From assembly GCA_002189035.1 (NCBI GenBank), contig NEEC01000030.1:186001-250000 (forward strand): 64,000 nucleotides of DNA, in the 5' to 3' direction. Origin of the DNA: Utricularia gibba (Eukaryota; Streptophyta; Magnoliopsida; Lamiales; Lentibulariaceae). Made by a program: the position numbers and the translations under genes. Shown here piece by piece: positions 33,246 to 43,879 of the stretch. Under the pieces are notes generated by a model. The model was not told the origin of the DNA and searched no databases. It saw nothing but the letters and a program-made list of their open reading frames with translations. Every line of letters starts with the position of its first letter. The stretch's first letter is position 1.

Positions 33246-34746
33246 TGTTAGTATATGTGTTCTACAGACAATCAACTCATTGGAAAATCTTATCTTATGA
33301 TATTTACTTTGAATTGTGATCAAATTTATATCATTGATAAAATCCTCTACTTGATCTATGTGGTATAGAAATTATGATGAGATCATAATGTGAGATTCTT
33401 CAAGCACTCATGATCAAGTTAAAAAGTCCCTAGCTAGAGTATTTGTGAAATGAGGATATCACAAATACGGATAAGTTGGCACACATTGAGTTCCCTAAAT
33501 TGTTTAGGCAATTGTTCTCACAATTGATGTAATGAGATTACTAGAATCTATGTGTGGATGTCGATTAGAGAATCGATTCACTGGATGACTCATCTTCGAG
33601 ATGCTACTATGGGAAGCTAACCAAGTGTCAGTAGCAAGATCTCGAATATGACAGCCGTGCAATTAAGCTTAGACTTGAGGTCAACAAAGTTATCTTGATC
33701 TTAAGCTCACATTTTCGCTCATTACTAATGGGAGCCTAACCATGGCTCGCCTAGTATGGATGGGTAGGGATGTGACTCCTTAAGGTTGGAGATAGTTGAT
33801 TGATCAATAAATGATTCATCACTCATGTTAGCGATGAGATCATATCTCAAGTAATTGCATCAAAGCCTAACAGTAAGTCCTGGGCCCAAGGTAATGACAC
33901 TCGAATTGTTTGAGTAGGTCATTGAGTGTTAGTGCTTGAATGCAATTATAAGTTTGATACATCAAAAAGACACACACCCATGTTCTAGTATCGAATGAGA
34001 TATAAGTATGATGAAAGCTGTTCATTGCATGGTGGCTGGTCATGGAAAGGCTCAATCAGTTCACCTAATTATTCTTACATCTTGGGGATCATGATATGTT
34101 GCTAGACATCACTCATGATCGATAATGATGGATTTGATTAATTAAGAGTTAATTAATAAATCCATTATTACGGCCTTGGTTGAAGAAGCCTATAGGGTCA
34201 CACACAATAGTGGAGTCACTCAACGATATAAAATAGAATGGCACAATTACATGAGATGTAATTGGTAAAGTGGATAAATTAAATTGAGAGTTATTTTGAG
34301 ATTAATATTGATTAAACTCAAAATAAAAGATCATATATAGATAAGATTTGGAATATATACATATCTTCACAAGATAAGATCTTTACGGAGATATGATTTG
34401 ATTTTACCATATATCTATCGAAAAAGATTTAGATCTAGAGATCGGCTCCGAAGGTCTTCGTGCTCTCTGAGACTAATCCACAAGGAGGCGTTTTTATCTA
34501 CTAGCACCTGAGGAATTCGACCAGCATTCAAGAGCCTTGAGAAGGTTATCAACGGAGTGCTCCGCGTGCGGATACCATAGAGGTCGTCTGCTATTGGCGG
34601 TTCGTGAACAAAGGAGTCATCTGAAAGTTATTTTAGAATCCCTTTGTCTAATGTATACCGTATTCCAAGATCTGCGTTGGGGGTTTTTGAAAATTTTTAA
34701 AATTCCGCTGCTTTTGAGACATACGATATCTATGAGAAACCCAACA
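33246..34746 (+). repeat. Y3: solo copia LTR (TSD GATCT)
   Basis: A 1,501-bp LTR, termini TGTTAGTATATG and GAAACCCAACA, between identical GATCT (33,241-33,245 and 34,747-34,751). It cuts the Athila-2 reading frame at the end of RNase H. It shares with the inverted Y copy at 37,277 several substitutions, so these two are subgroup mates. Confidence 0.93.
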
Positions 34747-34751
34747 GATCT

Positions 34752-35180
34752 ACCACAAAATTCTGGCATCCCTTCTTGTCTCAGATTTCTATGTCGAACT
34801 CCTAGGGCAGTAGGATCCATCTAATAAGACGAGGTTTTGAATCCTTTTTGTTCAAGAGATACCTGAATGCTGCATGATCGGAGTAAATAATTTTTCCAAG
34901 CAAGTGGGTTCTCAATTTTTCCAATGCAAAGATGATGGCCAAAAGCTCTCTCTATTGTTGTATAATTCCTTTTTGCATCATCCAAACACTTTGAGGCATA
35001 GTGGATCACATTTGATGCCTTCTCCAGCTTTTGTTTGAGGACCGCTCCTAGAGCTACATCACTAGCATCACACAATAGCTCAAAAGGAAAATTTCAATTA
35101 GGTGCCTAAATGATAGAGGCCGAAACAAGTCTTTCCTTCAAAGTATCAAAGGCTAACCGACAATTCTCATCAAAAGTGAA
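34752..35180 (-). pseudogene. Athila-2 RNase H
   Basis: MCDASDVALGAVLKQKLEK holds the first catalytic Asp and [16 protein letters not shown] the Glu; downstream, frame changes separate the TDHxALK-like and EFDxEIRD-type motifs. The end of the domain meets Y3. Because of shifts near 34,900 the protein is not open. Confidence 0.82.
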
Positions 35181-36081
35181 ATCAACATCTTTGTGTAACA
35201 GATACATAAGGAGCGAATGTCTCAAACACAAGTAGGGTAAGGCAGTTTTTGGATTACCTCAACCTTTGCTTTGTCCACTTCAATTCCTCTCTTGGAAACC
35301 ACATGTCCCAAGATAATGCCTTGCTCAACCATCAAATGACAGTCCTCATAGTTTAGCACAAGGTTAGTCTCAACACATCTTTTCAAAATCAAAGACAAAT
35401 TTCCTAAGCATTCATCAAACTATTTCCCTAAACAATGAAATCATTCATGATGACCTCAATAATTTCTTCCACATACGCCGAAAAGATACTCACCATACAT
35501 CTTTCAAAAGTGGTAGGTGCATCGCATAGTCCAAATGGCATCCTATGATAGGAAAAGGTTCCAAAATTGCAAACAAAAACTATCTTGGATTGATCTTCGA
35601 GAGCCACGGGAATTTGGTGGAAACTGGAGTATCCATCCAAGCAACAATAGTGGCTCTTCCCTACAAGTCGTTCAAGCATTTGGTCTATAAAAGGAAGGGG
35701 ATAGTGGTCTTTCCTGGTGGTGGAATTAAGCTTGTGATAGTCCACACACATCCTCCAACCATTCTACACTCTTGTGGGAATGAGTTCCCCTTGTTCATTG
35801 CTCATCACTGTGATACCAGTCTTCTTTGGGACAACTTGCACATGACTATCCCACTCACTGTTAGAGATAGGATAAATGATACCTACGGATAACAGCTTCA
35901 AAATCTCCTTCTTGACCACTTCCACCATCGGGGGGGGGGGGGGGGGGGGTTCAGTCTCCTCTGTGGCTGCCGATTGGGTTTCGTCCCATCCTCTAGGTAA
36001 ATCCTGTGAGTGCAAATAGAAGGGCGTGTTTAGTGAACTGGAAATAGTAATAGGCAGAGTCTCATCATCACCAAGAATCAA
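35181..36081 (-). pseudogene. Athila-2 reverse transcriptase
   Basis: Frame 35,751-35,428 contains HYPLPFIDQMLERLVG, GYSSFHQIPVA, YHRMPFGLCDAPTTFERCM and VIMNDFIV. In Athila RT the catalytic box is FMDDF; here the first Asp is Asn, so polymerase activity would be lost. The lead-in (36,081-35,764) has VEVVKKEILKLLSVGIIYPIS. It contains a run of seven Pro codons written by the 20-base G homopolymer at 35,930-35,949 (plus strand). The RT C-terminal part (35,420-35,181) is diverged with stops. Confidence 0.85.
35930..35949 (+). repeat. G20 homopolymer in RT lead-in
   Basis: Twenty consecutive G on the plus strand (C on the coding strand, proline codons). Related elements have charged or basic residues here, so the tract probably expanded from a short CCC run or is a sequencing/assembly artefact. 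Long G runs can form quadruplex structures. Confidence 0.8.
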
Positions 36082-36564
36082 TTATTTCAAATGTTCAGGC
36101 AAAGTCTTTAACTTTAAAGATTGTGCTCAAATAATGGAAAGCACTAGTGGTTTGCTAGGTGTTTCCAAGCTAAGAAAAGAAATATCTTGAACATCAAGTT
36201 CATCGGTTGGATCGCTTGAATGATGGAAAACCTCAAGATCAGAAAGAGGAAAATCTTTCAGATTGAGAAATTTCCGTGTTGGATTCAGATTCGTGCTCTT
36301 GCTCATAGATCATCGCATAGTGATCAGTGTCAGTTTCGCATGTGGAGATTACATATATCTCACTAATCTGATCAGGATGCTTCATGGCTTTTTCGAGATG
36401 GCAGCCACTTACTGACAAAACGAGAAAATCATGTTTTCTTAGTGGGACAGTGTCCCATTTCACTCATCTCCACCTTAACTGTAGCCCACAAGCTTTAATG
36501 AATGAAACAGTAGTCATCTCATGCCAATCGTATCTCTCATAAAACAATTGTATTATTGAGTCTC
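36082..36564 (-). pseudogene. Athila-2 protease-RT linker remnant
   Basis: Short frames only; the 74-codon one at 36,463-36,239 has acidic and Ser-rich content with no motif that I can name. By position it should be the linker between protease and RT. A Y LTR starts at about 36,565 and protease is not found. Confidence 0.4.
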
Positions 36565-38815
36565 TTGGTGTATGTGTTCTATAAACAATCAACTTATTGG
36601 CAAATCTTATCTTTTGATATTTACTTTAAATTGTGATCAAATTTATATCATTGATAAAATCCTCTACTTGATCTATGTGCTATAGAAATTATGATGAGAT
36701 CATAATGTGAGATTCTTCAAGCACTCATGCTCAAGTTAAAAACTCCCTAGCTAGAGTGTTTGTGAAATGAGGATATCACAAATACGAATAGGCTGGCACA
36801 CATTGAGTTCCATAAATTGTTTAGGCAATGGTCACAATTGATGTAATGTGATTACTAGAACCTATGTGTGGGTGACAATTAGAGAATCGATTCACCGGAT
36901 GACTCATCTTCGAGATGCTACTATGGGAAGCTAACCAAGTGTCAGTTGCAAGATCTCGAATATGACAACCGTGCAAGTAAGCTTAGACTTGACGTCAACA
37001 AAGTTGTCTTGATCTTAAGCTCACATTTTTGCTCATTACTAATGGGAGCCTAACCATGGCTTGCCTAGTATAGATGAGTAGGGATGTGACTCCTTAAGGT
37101 TGGAGATAGTTGATTGATCAATAAAGGATTCATCACTCATGTTAGCTATGAGATCATATCTCAAGTAATTGCATCAAAGCCTAACAATTGTCTTGAGCCC
37201 AGGGTAATGACACTCGAATTGTTTGAGTAGGTCATTCAGTGTTATTGCTTCAATGCAATTATAAGTTCGATTCATCTTTTTCGATAGATATTTTGTGACA
37301 TATCAAATCATATCTATATGAGATCTTTTATTTTTGAGTTTAATCAATATTAATCTCAAAATAGCTCTCTATTTAATTTATCTACTTTACCAATTACATC
37401 TCATGTAATTGTGTAATTCTATTTTATATCGATGAGTGGCTCCACTATTGTGTGTGACCCTATAGGCTTCTTCAATCAAGGCCGTAATAACGGATTTATT
37501 AATTAACTCTTAATTAATCAAATCCATCATTATCGATCAAGAGTGATGTTTAGCAACATATCATAATCCCCAAGATGTAAGAATAATCAGGTGAACTGAT
37601 TGAGCCTTTCCATGACCAGCCACCATGCAATGAACAGCTTTCATCATACTTATATCTCATTCGATACTAGAACATGGGTGTGTGTCTTTTTGATGTATCA
37701 AACTTATAATTGCATTCAAGCACTAACACTCAATGACCTACTCAAACAATTCGAGTGTCATTACCTTGGGCCCAGGACTTACTGTTAGGCTTTGATGCAA
37801 TTACTTGAGATATGATCTCATCGCTAACATGAGTTATGAATCCTTTATTGATCAATCAACTATCTCCAACCTTAAGGAGTCACATCCCTACTCATCCATA
37901 CTAGGCAAGCCATGGTTAGGCTCCCATTAGTAATGAGCGAAAATGTGAGCTTAAGATCAAGATAACTTTGTTGACCTCAAGTCTAAGCTTAATTGCACGG
38001 CTGTCATATTCGAGATCTTGCTACTGACACCTGGTTAGCTTCCCATAGTAGCATCTCGAAGATGAGTCATCCTGTGAATCGATTCTCTAATCGACACCCA
38101 CACATAGGTTCTAGTAATCTCATTACATCAATTGTGAGAACTATTGCCTAAATAGCTTATCCGTATTTGTGATATCCTCATTTCACAAATACTCTAGTCA
38201 GGGAGTTTTTAACTTGAACATAAATGCTTGTAGAATCTCACATTATGATCTCATCATAATTTCTATAGCATATAGATCAAGTAGAGGATTTTTTCAATGA
38301 TATGAATTTGATCACAATTCAAAGTAAATATCAAAGATAAGATTTGCCAATGAGTTGATTGTCTCTAAAACACATATACTAATAAGTTGTTCATTGCATG
38401 GTGGCTGGTCATGGAAAGGCTCAATCAACTCACTTGATTATTCTTTAATCTTGGAGATCATGATATGTTACTAGACATCACTCATGATCGATAATAATGA
38501 ATTTGATTGATTAAGAGTTAATTAAGAAATCCATTATTATTGTCTTGATTGAAGAAGCCTATAGGGTCACACACAATAGTGGAGTCACTCATCGATATAA
38601 AATAGAATAATACAATTCCATGAGATGTAATTGGTAAAGTAGATACATTAAATAGAGAGTTATTTTGAGATTAATATTGATTAAGCTCAAAATAAAGATC
38701 TTATGTAGATAAGATTTGGAACATATACATATCTCTACAAGATAAGATCTTTATGGAGACATGATTTGATATGTTACCAAATATCTATAAAAAAGATTCA
38801 GATCTACATATCTCC
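36565..38815. repeat. Y4/Y5: copia LTR copies in inverted arrangement
   Basis: Three consecutive blocks: 36,565-37,276 is Y in plus orientation (its first ~710 bp, ending at GTTCGATTCATC); 37,277-38,384 is Y in minus orientation, from an interior point near the CGATAGATATTTTG segment back to the LTR start; 38,385-38,815 resumes Y in plus orientation from GTTCATTGCATGG. So a truncated inverted Y sits within another Y, with about 58 bp of the outer copy missing at the join. The blocks 36,565-37,276 and 37,692-38,384 are complementary over about 700 bp with a 415-bp spacer. Confidence 0.88.
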
Positions 38816-40156
38816 TTCGCACATCTTCATTCTTACAAAAACATCATATTAGCTGAAAAATTCACAAAGTTTATGGAGGAAAGAGATGAAATCTTCTAAA
38901 AGTTGGCAAAATGTACAAACTTGACTAAAATAGGAGGCAAAAAGAAAGAGATAATTTTGCAACCCCCAAGGTACTTTTAAAAGAGTAGAAAGAATTTTTA
39001 CTTGGGGAGGGAGGTTGAGGGATTGTACATATTGCATACAATATCCCTAAAAGGGTAAGAAGACAAACAACAACAATGGAAATGAAAGAATCTTGATCCA
39101 ACTAAAAAACTCAACTCTATTTCAAGATTTCCTACTCCTAATAGGAGTAGTGCTATGGAAATCGAATCAACTATTTAACCTTCAAGATTAGATTGTATTT
39201 TTTGTTTCTATTTTTATTTTAGCATTATGACAATCAAAATGCTTTAATTTTTATTTTTATGAAGATGTTTTACTCATATCTAGTGTGAGTACTTGAATTA
39301 GAAGTGATGCCTTAGAAAGAAAGGGGAATCTTCATTTTAGTCTAGTTCCAAAAATAATAATGTGCTAGTGTAAATCTTCCTAATAAGTCACGATAGATCC
39401 ATGAAGGGAAAAGAAAAATACACCTAACTTAGTAAAATCAACCTAGAGGTAGATCAATGTGTTTGGAATGCAGTTATGTAGATGATTCTCTTGAGTAGAG
39501 ATTAATCAGATTGAGTAAACTAATCTTATTAATCTTGCAAAATAATTGACCTAAGTATAAGGTGATCTAGGAAAGCTGTATAAATGGAAACTAAAAAAAT
39601 AATAATTTGCACATTAAAATTTTGAGGCCACGAGTTGAATGGGTATTCTATCCTTGAAACCTGAGACATTGCATTTTGTGTTTTTTACATTAGAGTTAGA
39701 ATCCTCATGTCACTTTATTTTTCATTTTTTAAGTGCCTATTAAATCCTTGATAATTTTAGTTAAAAGTAAAATTTGCATTTGACACTGGAATGTATGAAT
39801 TATAGTACAACAAACTCTCAATTCCTTGAGTTTGAACTTGAACAATTTACTTCATTTGTAGATTTTTTGCATCAGGGTTTTATAAACTTTATTTAATTTT
39901 AAAATCCCAATATTTCATAATGACTAGAAATTTTTGTTTATGAAGTTGAGAGGGAAAATGGATTCTAAAACATAAAATTGTTTAATCACTACAAAAATCT
40001 AGTTGTATTAAGTTGGGATGTGATCGTTCATGAAACTGCAAGTTGGAGTTAAAAGGTATTTTTCAAGATGGAAGAGGAAAGTCAACACAATGTAGCACAA
40101 AATAATAGATGCAATACTCAATCTACTTTAAGGATTGTAAATGTTGGGAAATCTTC
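38816..40156. repeat. probable V3 LTR remnant and unassigned sequence
   Basis: Between about 39,100 and 39,943 there are weak V-family features in plus orientation: CGATAGATCCATGAAGGG, CCTAGAGGTAGATCAATG and an end ATTTTTGTTTATGA, close to the V/Z terminus TTTCGTTTATCA. The start and TSD are not found. The remainder shows no coding content. Confidence 0.4.
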
Positions 40157-41324
40157 TGATAACACATATTTTTGAGTAATTGAATACCGGGAATTGACTC
40201 ATATTGTGCTACAAAAATTAAGTTTTACAGTCTAGTTGTATATTTTTTCACATAGTACTGTAGTTGTGTTATTTTAGTCTTAAATGGGACTAAATCGTCA
40301 ACCTTACTTCTAATAGTTTTCTTTGAGCAATGTAGCACAGGTCACAACAAAAATCCCAAGGTGCCAGATATGAACAATGTAGTGGTAGAGGATGAGCCAG
40401 AAGTCTGAAAAGGAGTATACACAAAATCCAAGGAAGGAAAAGTAGGATTTTGGACAAAAAGGGGGACAAGATGGAGAGAGAAAAATATCTCCACCATTGG
40501 AGACACATGACATTTTTTCTAGAAAAGGTTTACTAGAGGGGAAGAAGGAGGAAGACGAACCAGGAACGAAGCTGATATTTGAAGACTATTTTCTATTTCG
40601 AAGGAATATTACTCATAGCTAAGAGTAGCTAGCAACTTTTCTAGCTTTCTGTTGAACTTTTAATTTTTCTGCTTGTTTATTTTCTTGTAGTTGACTGTGT
40701 GATGAATACAATGCGTAATGATGTTTTCTTTTCTATTTTCATTTACCTTAAGCATGAGTGGCTAAGCATTTTGGGGTGCCTTGGGGTGAAAAGGGGAGAA
40801 TTGTGCTAATCAATCTTTAGACCTAATAAACCATAAGTCACGCCACTTCCTTAACAAACTAGGATAGATCCAGGAGGGGAAAGTAGTGAAACCTAGCTTA
40901 ACAACCCTAATTAGAGGTAGACCAAAGATTAGGTGGAAAATAAGAGTCCGGATATACCTAGACTTTGTGTGTTAGTTATTTGATTTACGGTTTGTGTGAG
41001 CTTGTTTAGTGATAAGCATACATCCCCTAGGAGTCCCAAAGCATCACCCATTTCATTCCAGGAACAACCGAATTCAGAAGCTTGTTACTTTTCTTTACGG
41101 TATTTTATCGCAATTCTTTCTTAGTCTTAGTTAAGACCAAATCTATCAATGTGACACTGAGTGCATGCATTGACTTTCACATGAAAAGCACCTACACATA
41201 TCTTCGTGTTCGACCCTAATCACTATGCTCATAATTGTATTATGCTTGAATGTGTGTTAGGTTATAAATTTATTGATAGGGGAAAATTGCAATTTGACGA
41301 CATTGCTAAATTTTTTGTTTATCA
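40157..41324 (+). repeat. V2: solo V-family LTR (TSD TCTTC/TCTTT)
   Basis: A 1,168-bp LTR starting TGATAACACATATTT and ending TTTTTGTTTATCA, flanked by TCTTC (40,152-40,156) and TCTTT (41,325-41,329). Its start resembles the TGATGACACAC end of Z, so V and Z share both terminal motifs and are likely from related Athila-type elements. Confidence 0.75.
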
Positions 41325-41569
41325 TCTTTCAATCAAAGGGCCTTAATTATTATATTGTTGATTACCATAAGCACCATCTCCAAGAACTAATGAGATTTGG
41401 TAGAAAAGATCAACTATTTTTCTTGTTTTTATCTATCTGTAGATAAGGAGTCATTATCCTATGAGAAGTTAGAAGGATTCTTTAATGCAGGTAAGTAATG
41501 ATTCAAGAGATAGGGTATATTGAGAAAAATAAGTTATAGAAATGTTTTCAAGAATAGGCTTGTGGTCAA

Positions 41570-41795
41570 AGTCTACAAACGAAAGGAAGGAATTTCTGAT
41601 AAAGAAGTTTTTGTATGCATTGCAAGAATTGAAACAATCAGATTATTGAGTGCTTTGACATGAATGAATTCATAGAAGATCTACCAAATGGATGTTAAGA
41701 TTGCTTTCTTAAATCGGATTCTAGAAGAGAAGGTCTATATAAAACAACCACATGAGTATATGATTAAAGGTTTAGATCATAGTAATAAAATAATT
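41570..41795 (+). pseudogene. Ty1/copia reverse transcriptase fragment
   Basis: Readable in two frames: VFVCIARIETIRLLSAL (the VxAPVARLETIR motif, damaged) and YQMDVKIAFLNRILEEKVYI followed by KQPHEYMIKG, the QMDVKTAFLNG...EEVYM-QP core of copia RT. It is about 75 codons long, with no flanking integrase or RNase H recognised, and does not belong to the same lineage as the copia element at 51,313. Confidence 0.75.
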
Positions 41796-42659
41796 GAAGA
41801 TCAACTATATAGTGGTTCACTTGAAGTCATCATTTAAAATTCAAAAATGAGAAGATCAACTATAGACACTTCTTGTAAGTCTTCATAGATCGTACAAGCT
41901 ATCTTTTCAGTTTTTTGTTTTCCTTGTACTGATTTTCCTTTTTTGTTACAATAAACCTTTCCAATATATCCTTTATTACATTTATAAGAAAGACTATCGA
42001 GATATCACCAACATTCTTTGAGTTTATGAAATTATTTTCCAGAATAGTGACATACATTTTTGCTTTTAGTCAAGCATCTCTAGGTTTTGTGACTCATTTT
42101 TTCCACATTCTTGGCATTTTTTCTCACCTTCAAGATTGCTTTATGCTGATACCCCAAATAAGGGTTCTTGAGATCCTCCTTGAAATTGCATTTACATCAG
42201 TTGAATTTTCATATGTTCTTCACTTTCATATTTATATGCTTTTGAAATGCCTATAAATCTCCAATAAATGACATAAAGATTTTGGTCTCTATAATGTTCA
42301 AGATTCGTTTTACTTGCTCTAGACTCTCCATCAGACATAAGTTGGACTCAAAGTTATGAGTAAGCTCATAATAGTTGCTATCTCCAAATTTCTCATATGA
42401 TAGGAGTTTTGCATGAGCTTTCAATTCATTTGCCAATCTAATTGTTCTTTCATGATATGTATGTAGCTTTTCATTTGATTAACATGTTTCTCTCAAACTC
42501 TACAAGTTTGTTGTGTATCTGAATTTTTCTCATATTTTCATCCTATATGGAGAGTGCCTTAAGTTTATCCCAAATAACTTAAAGACTTTCATAGTTGGTG
42601 AAATATTGGAATATTGAAAGAGCCATAACATGGTGTAGAGTTGTCATAGTCGCATGCTT
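41796..42659 (-). pseudogene. possible copia-type gag remnant
   Basis: On the minus strand between about 42,650 and 41,990, scattered text such as HHVMALSIFQYFTNY, VIWDKLKALSI and ERNMLIK, then MANELKAHAKLLSYE and a Cys/His-containing tail, resembles the UBN2-type gag of copia elements. Stops are frequent and I cannot rule out chance similarity. It is opposite in strand to the RT fragment at 41,570. Confidence 0.3.
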
Positions 42660-43640
42660 TGATAAGTGATTTTGTGTCACTCATATTTATGCTTTTGTGC
42701 TTTTTAGGACTCACTTGGATTGGTTTTCAATTTTTTTTATCTCACTTTCCCTATGTTTTTAGATGAATTTTATATCTTTCATATCCCTTTGACCGTTTTC
42801 AAGAGAAAGTATGTTTTATGATTTTTAGGAACAATTTTGGCATAATTTGGAGGATTTTCGAGCTGATTTTTATGAAGGTGATAGCATTTTTTTATTGTGT
42901 TTTTTATATATGTTTTTAGGTGTGTTTTATAGGGTTGAATGTTATTTAGTGTGCTAAATTGTCTCATTGTGTATTTAGTTTGCTGAAACGTGTATTTAGT
43001 ATGAGTTAGTACTCGCAGTGCTTTTCCACATTGACAAGTCAAAAGGGAGCATAAAAGCTGAGAAAAAGCCACTTTTTACCGAAAGAAGAGAGAGAAGAGA
43101 GTGAGCAAGGAGAACGGTGGTTCTCCGGTGAATAGCTCCGGCCAGCCTCAGATCTACGACCGAGAGCCACCGCTAGACATTTTATTTTTATTTTCTGCAC
43201 TTTCATTTCTGTTGTTGAATTTTCTACTATTACTTCCTGCGTTTTCATGCTTTCTATTATGTTTCTGGTTCTTCGCTGTGAATAAGAAATCTCCTGTAGA
43301 CTTTCTTTCAATTTATGAACTTGTTTATGTTTGAGTTTTTTTTTAGTCTTTAGTTCTTGAGTTTAACATGTTTACTGTTCTTGCAACCCTTTGCCTTGTT
43401 TTTAAGTCTTTTAAAACTGGGTTTAAGCCTATGGGCTCTCTTGAGTGACACAAGAGTTAGACCTAGGTGTAAAACCCAGCCAAGATACCTTCACTTTATA
43501 TTTTCTTCGCATCCCTATTATTTTCTTTGCTTCTTCACCCTTGTAACTTGTTCGTTTTAACTACTGTTGTTTGATGTCTTGCGTGTAGGAGAGCTAAACC
43601 CCCAGAAAAACCCCTGTTTGAAATAAATGTAAAGCACTTC
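42660..43640 (+). repeat. diverged X-like LTR start and associated sequence
   Basis: Begins TGATAAGTGATTTTGTGTCAC, the X terminus, and shares with X1 short blocks such as the ATTTTGCAT/ATTTTATAT CTTTCA region, GAGAAAGTRT, and AATTTGGAGGA. Homology then fades; no end or TSD is recognised. The right part contains a few short open frames without recognised content. Confidence 0.45.
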
Positions 43641-43879
43641 AGGAAATTGCCACCATTCCTTTTGATGAGTTGAATGTTCTAGGCCGCGACATTGAGCAAA
43701 CAAATTCAAACATTCATCAGGAGGAAAGGATTTGGTCTATCCGGATGAAGACCCAATTAAAGATTCTTGTGGGTTTTGAAAAGTTAGAAGTAACGATCAA
43801 ATAGCATATATTTTTATCAGGCCAATGAAGACATCAACTTTTCAAAATCTAAGTTTTCAAAATGGATTTTGGGAAGTAT
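43641..43879. other. unassigned target sequence of X4
   Basis: No feature recognised. Its last five bases, AGTAT, form the left flank of X4. Confidence 0.35.

Larger units (their letters stand above)
28626..36564 (-). mobile_element. Athila-like element 2, heavily decayed, with Z4 and Y3 inside
   Basis: Minus-strand order from right to left: protease-RT lead-in, RT, RNase H, integrase and an env-position frame, as in Athila-1. No LTR of its own was identified: the right side runs into Y sequence at 36,565 and the left ends near the W3 remnant. Two solo LTRs interrupt it, Y3 between RNase H and integrase and Z4 at the integrase N-terminus; the coding text continues correctly across both. All domains have stops or catalytic changes. 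Confidence 0.8.
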
